Source: Molossus alvarezi (taxonomy: Eukaryota; Chordata; Mammalia; Chiroptera; Molossidae). Taken from it: a stretch of DNA of 64,000 bases. The translations under genes were made by a program, and so were the position numbers. Shown here in pieces: positions 25,076 through 38,610 of the stretch (the first letter of the stretch is position 1; each line of letters starts with the position of its first letter). The stretch spans positions 53,623,596 to 53,687,595 of the forward strand of contig CM073889.1 in the NCBI GenBank assembly GCA_037176705.1, written 5' to 3'. Below the pieces are notes generated by a model that worked only from the letters and a program-made list of their open reading frames with translations, made no database searches and was not told the DNA's origin.

Positions 25076-27007
25076 ATGTTTCAAGAGTATTTCCCAGAAG
25101 AACCTATGAAAATACAGTGGATAATCAAAGGTGTGCATCACTGGTGTTCTTTCTCTGCAGAATTATATAATTACATTCAGTTCAAGAGCAGCATGGAAAC
25201 CTCAATATGGTGTAGTGGCAATTGGACTGTTCAGTGGCTCTCTGTCCTAAAAACAGTGTTCCCATTGACTAACTTCTTCACATACTGTCTAAATATGGTG
25301 AAGAAGATTCTTGGGCTATACCCACTTCACAAAACATGGAACCAACACTGGTGTTCTGTTCTGCAGATTATGTGTTAGAACAGTTGAGGAAAGTATTGAT
25401 TCAAGGTAATGTGGCAACCTAACGTTTGCCTATGCCCTTAGACATACTTCTCACCAGAGATCGTTTCTAGGAGCGTTTATACACACCAAACCGATTCCAA
25501 ACGAACTGTGTTAGAACTCTGCAGTTCAGTTGAGGAAACTCACTTCCATGAAGCCTAGAGAGTGAGGCTTCTCCAACCATAAGCTGTTTTAGTTAAGTAC
25601 CTAAGAAATGTCTGTTTGTTAAGGTGTAATCACACGAAAACCTAGCAGTGCACGTTTCTTTCTCTTGTTCCCTACACACAATTACAAGACTTGCTGGTGC
25701 AGTCTCAGATGTCCTGAATCATGGGCAAAACTCTGTGAGAGCCAGGGGCAACATTCATTGGTGGCATGTTTAAACTTGGGAAATTGAGTACCTTTGCAAG
25801 GAAAGTGTGTAGATACATGTTCTAGTAGGAAACTGATGGAATGATTGAATATTTCCATTTTGGGTCAGGAAATGCACAGATCTTGGCAAGAGTCATGTGA
25901 AACACTTGAATATAGACACTCTCCTCGTGGTGTGGAGAGATCCAGTCTTCTCCTGGAAAGAACAACTAGGACAGGGCACACTGATGTGTAGAATCAAAAG
26001 TTATCCCCTTTTGTGTTCTGTGTTGGTAATGGTTTCCAAGATTGCATAGTTTTCAACAACATTTCTCAAGGCGATACTTGGAATAAGTATGGTTTCTTCT
26101 GTAGCAGTTTGTTTCGCCTAATTCTTAGAACAGTGAACCAACCTAGGGTCTAGAATGAAATAATGGAAAGATTGATAACTACTGGTGTTACACATGTGCC
26201 ATTCTTGAAACAAAGCAACTGAACACATCTAAAGTGATGTAGTTTAAACATTTGATGTGTACATCCGAGGAGAAATACATGAATGTGAAGACACTGACAA
26301 TACCATGGGTGTTTCACATTGCATTTCTCTGTGAGTTAGAACAAGAGGAGGGTTCTGGAGAAAAGGCACTTGTACAGTTGTCCTGGGTATCAATTTCAAT
26401 TAGCTACCCACAAATTACGCCCGGTTTGCGCGGCATAGTTTGCATTGGAGAGTTATCCAGTGTTGCATGTAAATGCAGCTGACTGCCTTCTTTCCTATAC
26501 GACAAGAAAGTCAATTTGTACGAGAAGAAGAGGTAACTTTCCAACATACTACTTTTCTTCCTTGGATATGAGTTGTTTGCCTGGAAGAGTCTACAAAGCA
26601 TCTCGATACCAAATACAGGCTGCGCTGCAGAAATGAAACATTTTGGTTAGAGCAGTGTTCAGGTCGTGGAAATCTATACCCTATTCAGTTCTACACACAT
26701 TCTCTCCATGCGTTACCAAATGAATCAGAGTCATGCCATGGATCCACGATACATTTCACTGTTTGTGCCGATTTCCACATTAACATAAGGTGTAGATACC
26801 TGTTTTCTGCAGAGAATTGAATGTAAACCCTTGTCCTCAGTGTGAAATGCTGGAATTATCCCGTGGAAATGAATGATAACTCCCGAACTTATGCTTAAAA
26901 TACCCTGTGACAGATTCAACCTATTTCTTGATATCTGGCAGAATCATCTCCATTATAACAAGGATTCCAAAGAGTTTCAGGCCTTTGAATAATGGTCCTG
27001 GATTCAC
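25076..27007 (+). repeat. Unit 13, subtype C (1932 bp)
   Basis: Same marker set as unit 11 (AGATGTCC, 4-bp deletion, CCGAGG, GAGAAAAG, ATTACGCC, AAGTCAAT, ATCTGGCA). I saw no difference from unit 11, so it is probably a very recent duplicate. Confidence 0.97.
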
Positions 27008-28939
27008 ATGTTTCAAGAGTATTTCCCAGAAGAACCTATGAAAATACAGTGGATAATCAAAGGTGTGCATCACTGGTGTTCTTTCTCTGCAGAATTATAT
27101 AATTACATTCAGTTCAAGAGCAGCATGGAAACCTCAATATGGTGTAGTGGCAATTGGACTGTTCAGTGGCTCTCTGTCCTAAAAACAGTGTTCCCATTGA
27201 CTAACTTCTTCACATACTGTCTAAATATGGTGAAGAAGATTCTTGGGCTATACCCACTTCACAAAACATGGAACCAACACTGGTGTTCTGTTCTGCAGTT
27301 TATGTGTTAGAACAGTTGAGGAAAGTATTGATTCAAGGTAATGTGGCAACCTAACGTTTGCCTATGCCCTTAGACATACTTCTCACCAGAGATCGTTTCT
27401 AGGAGCGTTTATATACACCAAACCGATTCCAAACGAACTGTGTTAGAACTGTGTTCAGTTGAGGAAACTCACTTCCATGAAGCCTAGAGAGTGAGGCTTC
27501 TCCAACCATAAGCTGTTTTGGTTAAGTACCTAAGAAATGTCTGTTTGTTAAGGTGTAATCACACGAAAACCTAGCAGTGCACGTTTCTTTCTCTTGTTCC
27601 CTACACACAATTACAAGACTTGCTGGTGCAGTCTCAGATATCCTGAATTATGGGCAAAACTCTGTGAGAGCCAGGGGCAACATTCATTGGTGGCATGTTT
27701 AAACTTGGGAAATTGAGTACCTTTGCAAGGAAAGTGTGTAGATACATGTTCTAGTAGGAAACTGATGGAATGATTGAATATTTCCATTTTGGGTCAGGAA
27801 ATGCACAGATCTTGGCAAGAGTCATGTGAAACACTTGAATATAGACACTCTCCTCGTGGTGTGGAGAGATCCAGTCTTCTCCTGGAAAGAACAACTAGGA
27901 CAGGGCACACTGATGTGTAGAATCAAAAGTTATCCCCTTTTGTGTTCTGTGCTGGTAATGGTTTCCAAGATTGCACAGTTTTCTACAACATTTCTCAAGG
28001 CGATACTTGGAATAAGTATGGTTTCTTCTGTAGCAGTTTGTTTCGCCTAATTCTTAGTCAGAACAGTGAACCAACCTAGGGACTAGAATGAAATAATGGA
28101 AAGATTGATAACTACTGGTGTTACACATGTGCCATTCTTGAAAAAAGCAACTGAACACATCTAAAGTGATGTAGTTTAAACATTTGATGTGTACATCCAA
28201 GGAGAAATACATGAATGTGAAGACACTGACAATACCATGGGTGTTTCACATTGCATTTCTCTGTGAGTTAGAACAAGAGGAGGGTTCTGGAGAAAAGGCA
28301 CTTGTACAGTTGTCCTGGGTATCAATTTCAATTAGCTACCCACAAATTACGCCCGGTTTGCGCGGCATAGTTTGCATTGGCGAGTTATCCACTGTTGCAT
28401 GTAAATGCAGCTGACTGCCTTCTTTCCTATACGACAAGAAAGACAATTTGTACGAGAAGAAGAGGTAACTTTCCAACATACTACTTTTCTTCCTTGGATA
28501 TGAGTTGTTTGCCTGGAAGAGTCTACAAAGCATCTTGATACCAAATACAGGCTGCGCTGCAGAAATGAAACATTTTGGTTAGAGCAGTGTTCAGGTCGTG
28601 GAAATCTATACCCTATTCAGTTCTACACACATTCTCTCCATGCGTTACCAAATGAATCAGAGTCATGCCATGGATCCACGATACATTTCACTGTTTGTGC
28701 CGATTTCCACATTAACATAAGGTGTAGATACCTGTTTTCTGCAGAGAATTGAATGTAAACCCTTGTCCTCAGTGTGAAATGCTGGAATTATCCCGTGGAA
28801 ATGAATGATAACTCCCGAACTTATGCTTAAAATACCCTGTGACAGATTCAACCTATTTCTTGATATCTGACAGAATCATCTCCATTATAACAAGGATTCC
28901 AAAGAGTTTCAGGCCTTTGAATAATGGTCCTGGATTCAC
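27008..28939 (+). repeat. Unit 14, subtype D (1932 bp)
   Basis: Same marker set as unit 12 (GCAGTTTATG, TTTATATACA, 3-bp deletion, GACTAG, GGCGAG). I saw no difference from unit 12. Units 11-12 and 13-14 therefore form two tandem copies of a C-D dimer. Confidence 0.97.
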
Positions 28940-30871
28940 ATGTTTCAAGAGTATTTCCCAGAAGAACCTATGAAAATACAGTGGATAATCAAAGGTGTGC
29001 ATCACTGGTGTTCTTTCTCTGCAGAATTATATAATTACATTCAGTTCAAGAGCAGCATGGAAACCTCAATATGGTGTAGTGGCAATTGGACTGTTCAGTG
29101 GCTCTCTGTCCTAAAAACAGTGTTCCCATTGACTAACTTCTTCACATACTGTCTAAATATGGTGAAGAAGATTCTTGGGCTATACCCACTTCACAAAACA
29201 TGGAACCAACACTGGTGTTCTGTTCTGCAGATTATGTGTTAGAACAGTTGAGGAAAGTATTGATTCAAGGTAATGTGGCAACCTAACGTTTGCCTATGCC
29301 CTTAGACATACTTCTCACCAGAGATCGTTTCTAGGAGCGTTTATACACACCAAACCGATTCCAAACGAACTGTGTTAGAACTCTGCAGTTCAGTTGAGGA
29401 AACTCACTTCCATGAAGCCAAGAGAGTGAGGCTTCTCCAACCATAAGCTGTTTTAGTTAAGTACCTAAGAAATGTCTGTTTGTTAAGGTGTAATCACACG
29501 AAAACCTAGCAGTGCACGTTTCTTTCTCTTGTTCCCTACACACAATTACAAGACTTGCTGGTGCAGTCTCAGATGTCCTGAATCATGGGCAAAACTCTGT
29601 GAGAGCCAGGGGCAACATTCATTGGTGGCATGTTTAAACTTGGGAAATTGAGTACCTTTGCAAGGAAAGTGTGTAGATACATGTTCTAGTAGGAAACTGA
29701 TGGAATGATTGAATATTTCCATTTTGGGTCAGGAAATGCACAGATCTTGGCAAGAGTCATGTGAAACACTTGAATATAGACACTCTCCTCGTGGTGTGGA
29801 GAGATCCAGTCTTCTCCTGGAAAGAACAACTAGGACAGGGCACACTGATGTGTAGAATCAAAAGTTATCCCCTTTTGTGTTCTGTGTTGGTAATGGTTTC
29901 CAAGATTGCATAGTTTTCAACAACATTTCTCAAGGCGATACTTGGAATAAGTATGGTTTCTTCTGTAGCAGTTTGTTTCGCCTAATTCTTAGAACAGTGA
30001 ACCAACCTAGGGTCTAGAATGAAATAATGGAAAGATTGATAACTACTGGTGTTACACATGTGCCATTCTTGAAACAAAGCAACTGAACACATCTAAAGTG
30101 ATGTAGTTTAAACATTTGATGTGTACATCCGAGGAGAAATACATGAATGTGAAGACACTGACAATACCATGGGTGTTTCACATTGCATTTCTCTGTGAGT
30201 TAGAACAAGAGGAGGGTTCTGGACAAAAGGCACTTGTACTGTTGTCCTGGGTATCAATTTCAATTAGCTACCCACAAATTATGCCCGGGTTGCGCGGCAT
30301 AGTTTGCATTGGAGAGTTATCCAGTGTTGCATGTAAATGCAGCTGACTGCCTTCTTTCCTATACGACAAGAAAGACAATTTGTACGAGAAGAAGAGGTAA
30401 CTTTTCAACATACTACTTTTCTTCCTTGGATATGAGTTGTTTGCCTGGAAGAGTCTACAAAGCATCTCGATAGCAAATACAGGCTGCGCTGCAGAAATGA
30501 AACATTTTGGTTAGAGCAGTGTTCAGGTCGTGGAAATCTATACCCTATTCAGTTCTACACACATTCTCTCCATGCGTTACCAAATGAATCAGAGTCATGC
30601 CATGGATCCACGATACATTTCACTGTTTGTGCCGATTTCCACATTAACATAAGGTGTAGATACCTGTTTTCTGCAGAGAATTGAATGTAAACCCTTGTCC
30701 TCAGTGTGAAATGCTGGAATTATCCCGTGGAAATGAATGATAACTCCCGAACTTATGCTTAAAATACCCTGTGACAGATTCAACCTATTTCTTGATATCT
30801 GACAGAATCATCTCCATTATAACAAGGATTCCAAAGAGTTTCAGGCCTTTGAATAATGGTCCTGGATTCAC
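28940..30871 (+). repeat. Unit 15, subtype B (1932 bp)
   Basis: B markers throughout, with the SmaI site at 30284. Private A at 29420 (GAAGCCAAGAG instead of GAAGCCTAGAG), which removes a CCTAG motif present in the other copies. Confidence 0.97.
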
Positions 30872-32806
30872 ATGTTTCAAGAGTATTTCCCAGAAGAACC
30901 TATGAAAATACAGTGGATAATCAAAGGTGTGCATCACTGCTGTTCTTTCTCTGCAGAATTATATAATTACATTCAGTTCAAGAGCACCATGGAAACCTCA
31001 ATATGGTGTAGTGGCAATTGGACTGTTCAGTGGCTCTCTGTCCTAAAAACAGTGTTCCCATTGACTAACTTCTTCACATACTGTCTAAATATGGTGAAGA
31101 AGATTCTTGGGCTATACCCACTTCACAAAACATGGAACCAACACTGGTGTTCTGTTCTGCAGATTATGTGTTAGAACAGTTGAGGAAAGTATAGATTCAA
31201 GGTAATTTGGCAACATAACGTTTGCCTATGCCCTTAGACATACTTCTCACCAGAGATCGTTTCTAGGAGCGTTTATACACACCAAACCGATTCCAAACGA
31301 ACTGTGTTAGAACTCTGCAGTTCAGTTGAGGAAACTCACTTCCATGAAGCCTAGAGAGTGAGGCTTCTCCAACCATAAGCTGTTTTGGTTAAGTACCTAA
31401 GAAATGTCTGTTTGTTAAGGTGTAATCACACGAAAACCTAGCAGTGCACGTTTCTTTCTCTTGTTCCCTACACAAAATTACAAGACTTGCTTGTGCAGTC
31501 TCAGATATCCTGAATTATGGGCAAAACTCTGTGAGAGCCAGGGGCAACATTCATTGGTGGCATGTTTAAACTTGGGAAATTGAGTACCTTTGCAAGGAAA
31601 GTGTGTAGATACATGTTCTAGTAGGAAACTGATGGAATGATTGAATATTTCCATTTTGGGTCAGGAAATGCACAGATCTTGGCAAGAGTCATGTGAAACA
31701 CTTGAATATAGACACTCTCCTCGTGGTGTGGAGAGATCCAGTCTTCTCCAGGAAAGAACAACTAGGACAGGGCACACTGATGTGTAGAATCAAAAGTTAT
31801 CCCCTTTTGTGTTCTGTGCTGGTAATGGTTTCCAAGATTGCACAGTTTTCTACAACATTTCTCAAGGCGATACTTGGAATAAGTATGGTTTCTTCTGTAG
31901 CAGTTTGTTTCGCCTAATTCTTAGTCAGAACAGTGAACCAACCTAGGGTCTAGAATGAAATAATGGAAAGATTGATAACTACTGGTGTTACACATGTGCC
32001 ATTCTTGAAAAAAGCAACTGAACACATCTAAAGTGATGTAGTTTAAACATTTGATGTGTACATCCAAGGAGAAATACATGAATGTGAAGACACTGACAAT
32101 ACCATGGGTGTTTCACATTGCATTTCTCTGTGAGTTAGAACAAGAGGAGGGTTCTGGAGAAAAGGCACTTGTACAGTTGTCCTGGGTATCAATTTCAATT
32201 AGCTACCCACAAATTACGCCCGGTTTGCGCGGCATAGTTTGCATTGGCGAGTTATCCACTGTTGCATGTAAATGCAGCTGACTGCCTTCTTTCCTATACG
32301 ACAAGAAAGACAATTTGTACGAGAAGAAGAGGTAACTTTCCAACATACTATTTTTCTTCCTTGGATATGAGTTGTTTGCCTGGAAGAGTCTACAAAGCAT
32401 CTCGATACCAAATACAGGCTGCGCTGCAGAAATGAAACATTTTGGTTAGAGCAGTGTTCAGGTCGTGGAAATCTATACCCTATTCAGTTCTACACACATT
32501 CTCTCCATGCGTTACCAAATGAATCAGAGTCATGCCATGGATCCACGATACATTTCACTGTTTGTGCCGATTTCCACATTAACATAAGGTGTAGATACCT
32601 GTTTTCTGCAGAGAATTGAATGTAAACCCTTGTCCTCAGTGTGAAATGCTGGAATTATCCCGTGGAAATGAATGATAACTCCCGAACTTATGCTTAAAAT
32701 ACCCTGTGACAGATTCAACCTATTTCTTGATATCTGACAGAATCATCTCCATTATAACAAGGATTCCAAAGAGTTTCAGGCCTTTGAATAATGGTCCTGG
32801 ATTCAC
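30872..32806 (+). repeat. Unit 16, mosaic A-type 5' part and E-type body (1935 bp)
   Basis: It begins as subtype A (CACTGCTG, AGCACC, TATAGATTC, ATTTGGCAACATAACG near 31204), then becomes subtype E from CACAAAATT near 31472 (GCTTGTGC, CTCCAGG, GTCTAG, CTATTTT). The switch lies between about 31215 and 31474. Confidence 0.96.
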
Positions 32807-34738
32807 ATGTTTCAAGAGTATTTCCCAGAAGAACCTATGAAAATACAGTGGATAATCAAAGGTGTGCATCACTGGTGTTCTTTCTCTGCAGAATTATATA
32901 ATTACATTCAGTTCAAGAGCAGCATGGAAACCTCAATATGGTGTAGTGGCAATTGGACTGTTCAGTGGCTCTCTGTCCTAAAAACAGTGTTCCCATTGAC
33001 TAACTTCTTCACATACTGTCTAAATATGGTGAAGAAGATTCTTGGGCTATACCCACTTCACAAAACATGGAACCAACACTGGTGTTCTGTTCTGCAGATT
33101 ATGTGTTAGAACAGTTGAGGAAAGTATTGATTCAAGGTAATGTGGCAACCTAACGTTTGCCTATGCCCTTAGACATACTTCTCACCAGAGATCGTTTCTA
33201 GGAGCGTTTATACACACCAAACCGATTCCAAACGAACTGTGTTAGAACTCTGCAGTTCAGTTGAGGAAACTCACTTCCATGAAGCCTAGAGAGTGAGGCT
33301 TCTCCAACCATAAGCTGTTTTAGTTAAGTACCTAAGAAATGTCTGTTTGTTAAGGTGTAATCACACGAAAACCTAGCAGTGCACGTTTCTTTCTCTTGTT
33401 CCCTACACACAATTACAAGACTTGCTGGTGCAGTCTCAGATGTCCTGAATCATGGGCAAAACTCTGTGAGAGCCAGGGGCAACATTCATTGGTGGCATGT
33501 TTAAACTTGGGAAATTGAGTACCTTTGCAAGGAAAGTGTGTAGATACATGTTCTAGTAGGAAACTGATGGAATGATTGAATATTTCCATTTTGGGTCAGG
33601 AAATGCACAGATCTTGGCAAGAGTCATGTGAAACACTTGAATATAGACACTCTCCTCGTGGTGTGGAGAGATCCAGTCTTCTCCTGGAAAGAACAACTAG
33701 GACAGGGCACACTGATGTGTAGAATCAAAAGTTATCCCCTTTTGTGTTCTGTGTTGGTAATGGTTTCCAAGATTGCATAGTTTTCAACAACATTTCTCAA
33801 GGCGATACTTGGAATAAGTATGGTTTCTTCTGTAGCAGTTTGTTTCGCCTAATTCTTAGAACAGTGAACCAACCTAGGGTCTAGAATGAAATAATGGAAA
33901 GATTGATAACTACTGGTGTTACACATGTGCCATTCTTGAAACAAAGCAACTGAACACATCTAAAGTGATGTAGTTTAAACATTTGATGTGTACATCCGAG
34001 GAGAAATACATGAATGTGAAGACACTGACAATACCATGGGTGTTTCACATTGCATTTCTCTGTGAGTTAGAACAAGAGGAGGGTTCTGGACAAAAGGCAC
34101 TTGTACTGTTGTCCTGGGTATCAATTTCAATTAGCTACCCACAAATTATGCCCGGGTTGCGCGGCATAGTTTGCATTGGAGAGTTATCCAGTGTTGCATG
34201 TAAATGCAGCTGACTGCCTTCTTTCCTATACGACAAGAAAGACAATTTGTACGAGAAGAAGAGGTAACTTTTCAACATACTACTTTTCTTCCTTGGATAT
34301 GAGTTGTTTGCCTGGAAGAGTCTACAAAGCATCTCGATAGCAAATACAGGCTGCGCTGCAGAAATGAAACATTTTGGTTAGAGCAGTGTTCAGGTCGTGG
34401 AAATCTATACCCTATTCAGTTCTACACACATTCTCTCCATGCGTTACCAAATGAATCAGAGTCATGCCATGGATCCACGATACATTTCACTGTTTGTGCC
34501 GATTTCCACATTAACATAAGGTGTAGATACCTGTTTTCTGCAGAGAATTGAATGTAAACCCTTGTCCTCAGTGTGAAATGCTGGAATTATCCCGTGGAAA
34601 TGAATGATAACTCCCGAACTTATGCTTAAAATACCCTGTGACAGATTCAACCTATTTCTTGATATCTGACAGAATCATCTCCATTATAACAAGGATTCCA
34701 AAGAGTTTCAGGCCTTTGAATAATGGTCCTGGATTCAC
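32807..34738 (+). repeat. Unit 17, subtype B (1932 bp)
   Basis: Complete B marker set: TTTTAGTT, AGATGTCC, 4-bp deletion, CCGAGG, GACAAAAG, SmaI site at 34151 and GATAGCAA. It is the last unit of the first long dimeric stretch. Confidence 0.97.
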
Positions 34739-36674
34739 ATGTTTCAAGAGTATTTCCCAGAAGAACCTATGAAAATACAGTGGATAATCAAAGGTGTGCA
34801 TCACTGCTGTTCTTTCTCTGCAGAATTATATAATTACATTCAGTTCAAGAGCACCATGGAAACCTCAATATGGTGTAGTGGCAATTGGACTGTTCAGTGG
34901 CTCTCTGTCCTAAAAACAGTGTTCCCATTGACTAACTTCTTCACATACTGTCTAAATATGGTGAAGAAGATTCTTGGGCTATACCCACTTCACAAAACAT
35001 GGAACCAACACTGGTGTTCTGTTCTGCAGATTATGTGTTAGAACAGTTGAGGAAAGTATTGATTCAAGGTAATGTGGCAACCTAACCTTTGCCTATGCCC
35101 TTAGACATACTTCTCACCAGAGATCGTTTCTAGGAGCGTTTATACACACCAAACCGATTCCAAACGAACTGTGTTAGAACTCTGCAGTTCAGTTGAGGAA
35201 ACTCACTTCCATGAAGCCTAGAGAGTGAGGCTTCTCCAACCATAAGCTGTTTTGGTTAAGTACCTAAGAAATGTCTGTTTGTTAAGGTGTAATCACACGA
35301 AAACCTAGCAGTGCACGTTTCTTTCTCTTGTTCCCTACACACAATTACAAGACTTGCTGGTGCAGTCTCAGATATCCTGAATTATGGGCAAAACTCTGTG
35401 AGAGCCAGGGGCAACATTCATTGGTGGCATGTTTAAACTTGGGAAATTGAGTACCTTTGCAAGGAAAGTGTGTAGATACATGTTCTAGTAGGAAACTGAT
35501 GGAATGATTGAATATTTCCATTTTGGGTCAGGAAATGCACAGATCTTGGCAAGAGTCATGTGAAACACTTGAATATAGACACTCTCCTCGTGGTGTGGAG
35601 AGATCCAGTCTTCTCCTGGAAAGAACAACTAGGACAGGGCACACTGATGTGTAGAATCAAAAGTTATCCCCTTTTGTGTTCTGTGCTGGTAATGGTTTCC
35701 AAGATTGCATAGTTTTCAACAACATTTCTCAAGGCGATACTTGGAATAAGTATGGTTTCTTCTGTAGCAGTTTGTTTCGCCTAATTCTTAGTCAGAACAG
35801 TGAACCAACCTAGGGTCTAGAATGAAATAATGGAAAGATTGATAACTACTGGTGTTACACATGTGCCATTCTTGAAACAAAGCCACTGAACACATCTAAA
35901 GTGATGTAGTTTAAACATTTGATGTGTACATCCAAGGAGAAATACATGAATGTGAAGACACTGACAATACCATGGGTGTTTCACATTGCATTTCTCTGTG
36001 AGTTAGAACAAGAGGAGGGTTCTGGAGAAAAGGCACTTGTACAGTTGACCTGGGTATCAATTTCAATTGGCTACCCACAAATTATGCCCGGTTTGCGCGG
36101 CATAGTTTGCATTGGAGAGTTATCCAGTGTTGCATATAAATGCAGCTGACTGCCTTCTTTCCTATACGACAAGAAAGACAATTTGTACGAGAAGAAGAGG
36201 TAACTTTCCAACATACTACTTTTCTTCCTTGGATATGAGTTGTTTGCCTGGAAGAGTCTACAAAGCATCTCGATACCAAATACAGGCTGCGCTGCAGAAA
36301 TGAAACATTTTGGTTAGAGCAGTGTTCAGGTCCTGGAAATCTATACCCTATTCAGTTCTACACACATTCTCTCCATGCGTTACCAAATGAATCAGAGTCA
36401 TGCCATGGATCCACGATACATTTCACTGTTTGTGCCGATTTCCACATTAACATAAGGTGTAGATACCTGTTTTCTGCAGAGAATTGAATGTAAACCCTTG
36501 TCCTCAGTGTGAAATGCTGGAATTATCCCGTGGAAATGAATGATAACTCCCGAACTTATGCTTAAAATACCCTGTGACAGATTCAACCTATTTCTTGATA
36601 TCTGACAGAATCATCTCCATTATAACAAGGATTCCAAAGAGTTTCAGGCCTTTGAATAATGGTCCTGGATTCAC
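34739..36674 (+). repeat. Unit 18, subtype F (1936 bp)
   Basis: F markers (4 bp present, 1-bp insertion with GCCACTG, TTGACC, TTGGCT). It has AGCACC and CCTAACCTTTG (about 35083), shared only with unit 19. Private A at 36136 gives CATATAAAT. It ends with GAGAATTG and CCTCAGTG, unlike unit 19. Confidence 0.97.
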
Positions 36675-38610
36675 ATGTTTCAAGAGTATCTCCCAGAAGA
36701 ACCTATGAAAATACAGTGGATAATCAAAGGTGTGCATCACTGCTGTTCTTTCTCTGCAGAATTATATAATTACATTCAGTTCAAGAGCACCATGGAAACC
36801 TCAATATGGTGTAGTGGCAATTGGACTGTTCAGTGGCTCTCTGTCCTAAAAACAGTGTTCCCATTGACTAACTTCTTCACATACTGTCTAAATATGGTGA
36901 AGAAGATTCTTGGGCTATACCCACTTCACAAAACATGGAACCAACACTGGTGTTCTGTTCTGCAGATTATGTGTTAGAACAGTTGAGGAAAGTATTGATT
37001 CAAGGTAATGTGGCAACCTAACCTTTGCCTATGCCCTTAGACATACTTCTCACCAGAGATCGTTTCTAGGAGCGTTTATACACACCAAACCGATTCCAAA
37101 CGAACTGTGTTAGAACTCTGCAGTTCAGTTGAGGAAACTCACTTCCATGAAGCCTAGAGAGTGAGGCTTCTCCAACCATAAGCTGTTTTGGTTAAGTACC
37201 TAAGAAATGTCTGTTTGTTAAGGTGTAATCACACGAAAACCTAGCAGTGCACGTTTCTTTCTCTTGTTCCCTACACACAATTACAAGACTTGCTGGTGCA
37301 GTCTCAGATATCCTGAATTATGGGCAAAACTCTGTGAGAGCCAGGGGCAACATTCATTGGTGGCATGTTTAAACTTGGGAAATTGAGTACCTTTGCAAGG
37401 AAAGTGTGTAGATACATGTTCTAGTAGGAAACTGATGGAATGATTGAATATTTCCATTTTGGGTCAGGAAATGCACAGATCTTGGCAAGAGTCATGTGAA
37501 ACACTTGAATATAGACACTCTCCTCGTGGTGTGGAGAGATCCAGTCTTCTCCTGGAAAGAACAACTAGGACAGGGCACACTGATGTGTAGAATCAAAAGT
37601 TATCCCCTTTTGTGTTCTGTGCTGGTAATGGTTTCCAAGATTGCATAGTTTTCAACAACATTTCTCAAGGCGATACTTGGAATAAGTATGGTTTCTTCTG
37701 TAGCAGTTTGTTTCGCCTAATTCTTAGTCAGAACAGTGAACCAACCTAGGGTCTAGAATGAAATAATGGAAAGATTGATAACTACTGGTGTTACACATGT
37801 GCCATTCTTGAAACAAAGCCACTGAACACATCTAAAGTGATGTAGTTTAAACATTTGATGTGTACATCCAAGGAGAAATACATGAATGTGAAGACACTGA
37901 CAATACCATGGGTGTTTCACATTGCATTTCTCTGTGAGTTAGAACAAGAGGAGGGTTCTGGAGAAAAGGCACTTGTACAGTTGACCTGGGTATCAATTTC
38001 AATTGGCTACCCACAAATTATGCCCGGTTTGCGCGGCATAGTTTGCATTGGAGAGTTATGCAGTGTTGCATGTAAATGCAGCTGACTGCCTTCTTTCCTA
38101 TACGACAAGAAAGACAATTTGTACGAGAAGAAGAGGTAACTTTCCAACATACTACTTTTCTTCCTTGGATATGAGTTGTTTGCCTGGAAGAGTCTACAAA
38201 GCATCTCGATACCAAATACAGGCTGCGCTGCAGAAATGAAACATTTTGGTTAGAGCAGTGTTCAGGTCCTGGAAATCTATACCCTATTCAGTTCTACACA
38301 CATTCTCTCCATGCGTTACCAAATGAATCAGAGTCATGCCATGGATCCACGATACATTTCACTGTTTGTGCCGATTTCCACATTAACATAAGGTGTAGAT
38401 ACCTGTTTTCTGCAGAGAAATGAATGTAAACCCTTGTCCTGAGTGTGAAATGCTGGAATTATCCCGTGGAAATGAATGATAACTCCCGAACTTATGCTTA
38501 AAATACCCTGTGACAGATTCAACCTATTTCTTGATATCTGACAGAATCATCTCCATTATAACAAGGATTCCAAAGAGTTTCAGGCCTTTGAATAATGGTC
38601 CTGGATTCAC
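36675..38610 (+). repeat. Unit 19, subtype F (1936 bp)
   Basis: A second F unit directly after the first; this pair interrupts the class 1/class 2 alternation. It has ATCTCC at its start, CCTAACCTTTG near 37020, GAGAAATG and CCTGAGTG near its end, and private G at 38060 (TTATGCAG). Confidence 0.97.

Larger units (their letters stand above)
21212..28939 (+). repeat. Two tandem copies of a C-D dimer (3864 bp each)
   Basis: 21212-25075 and 25076-28939 have the same subtype order, lengths and all markers I checked; I found no difference. This is a recent whole-dimer duplication inside the dimeric stretch. Confidence 0.9.
15413..34738 (+). repeat. Dimeric higher-order repeat, five class 1/class 2 dimers
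   Basis: Units 8-17 alternate strictly between class 1 (4 bp present, CCAAGG, GGCGAG, CCACTG) and class 2 (4-bp deletion, 1-bp insertion, CCGAGG, CCAGTG). Dimer starts are 15413, 19277, 23144, 27008 and 30872, with lengths of 3864 or 3867 bp. In subtype terms the order is G/A-B, A-C, D-C, D-B, A/E-B, so dimers share class order but not exact subtype. Confidence 0.92.
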
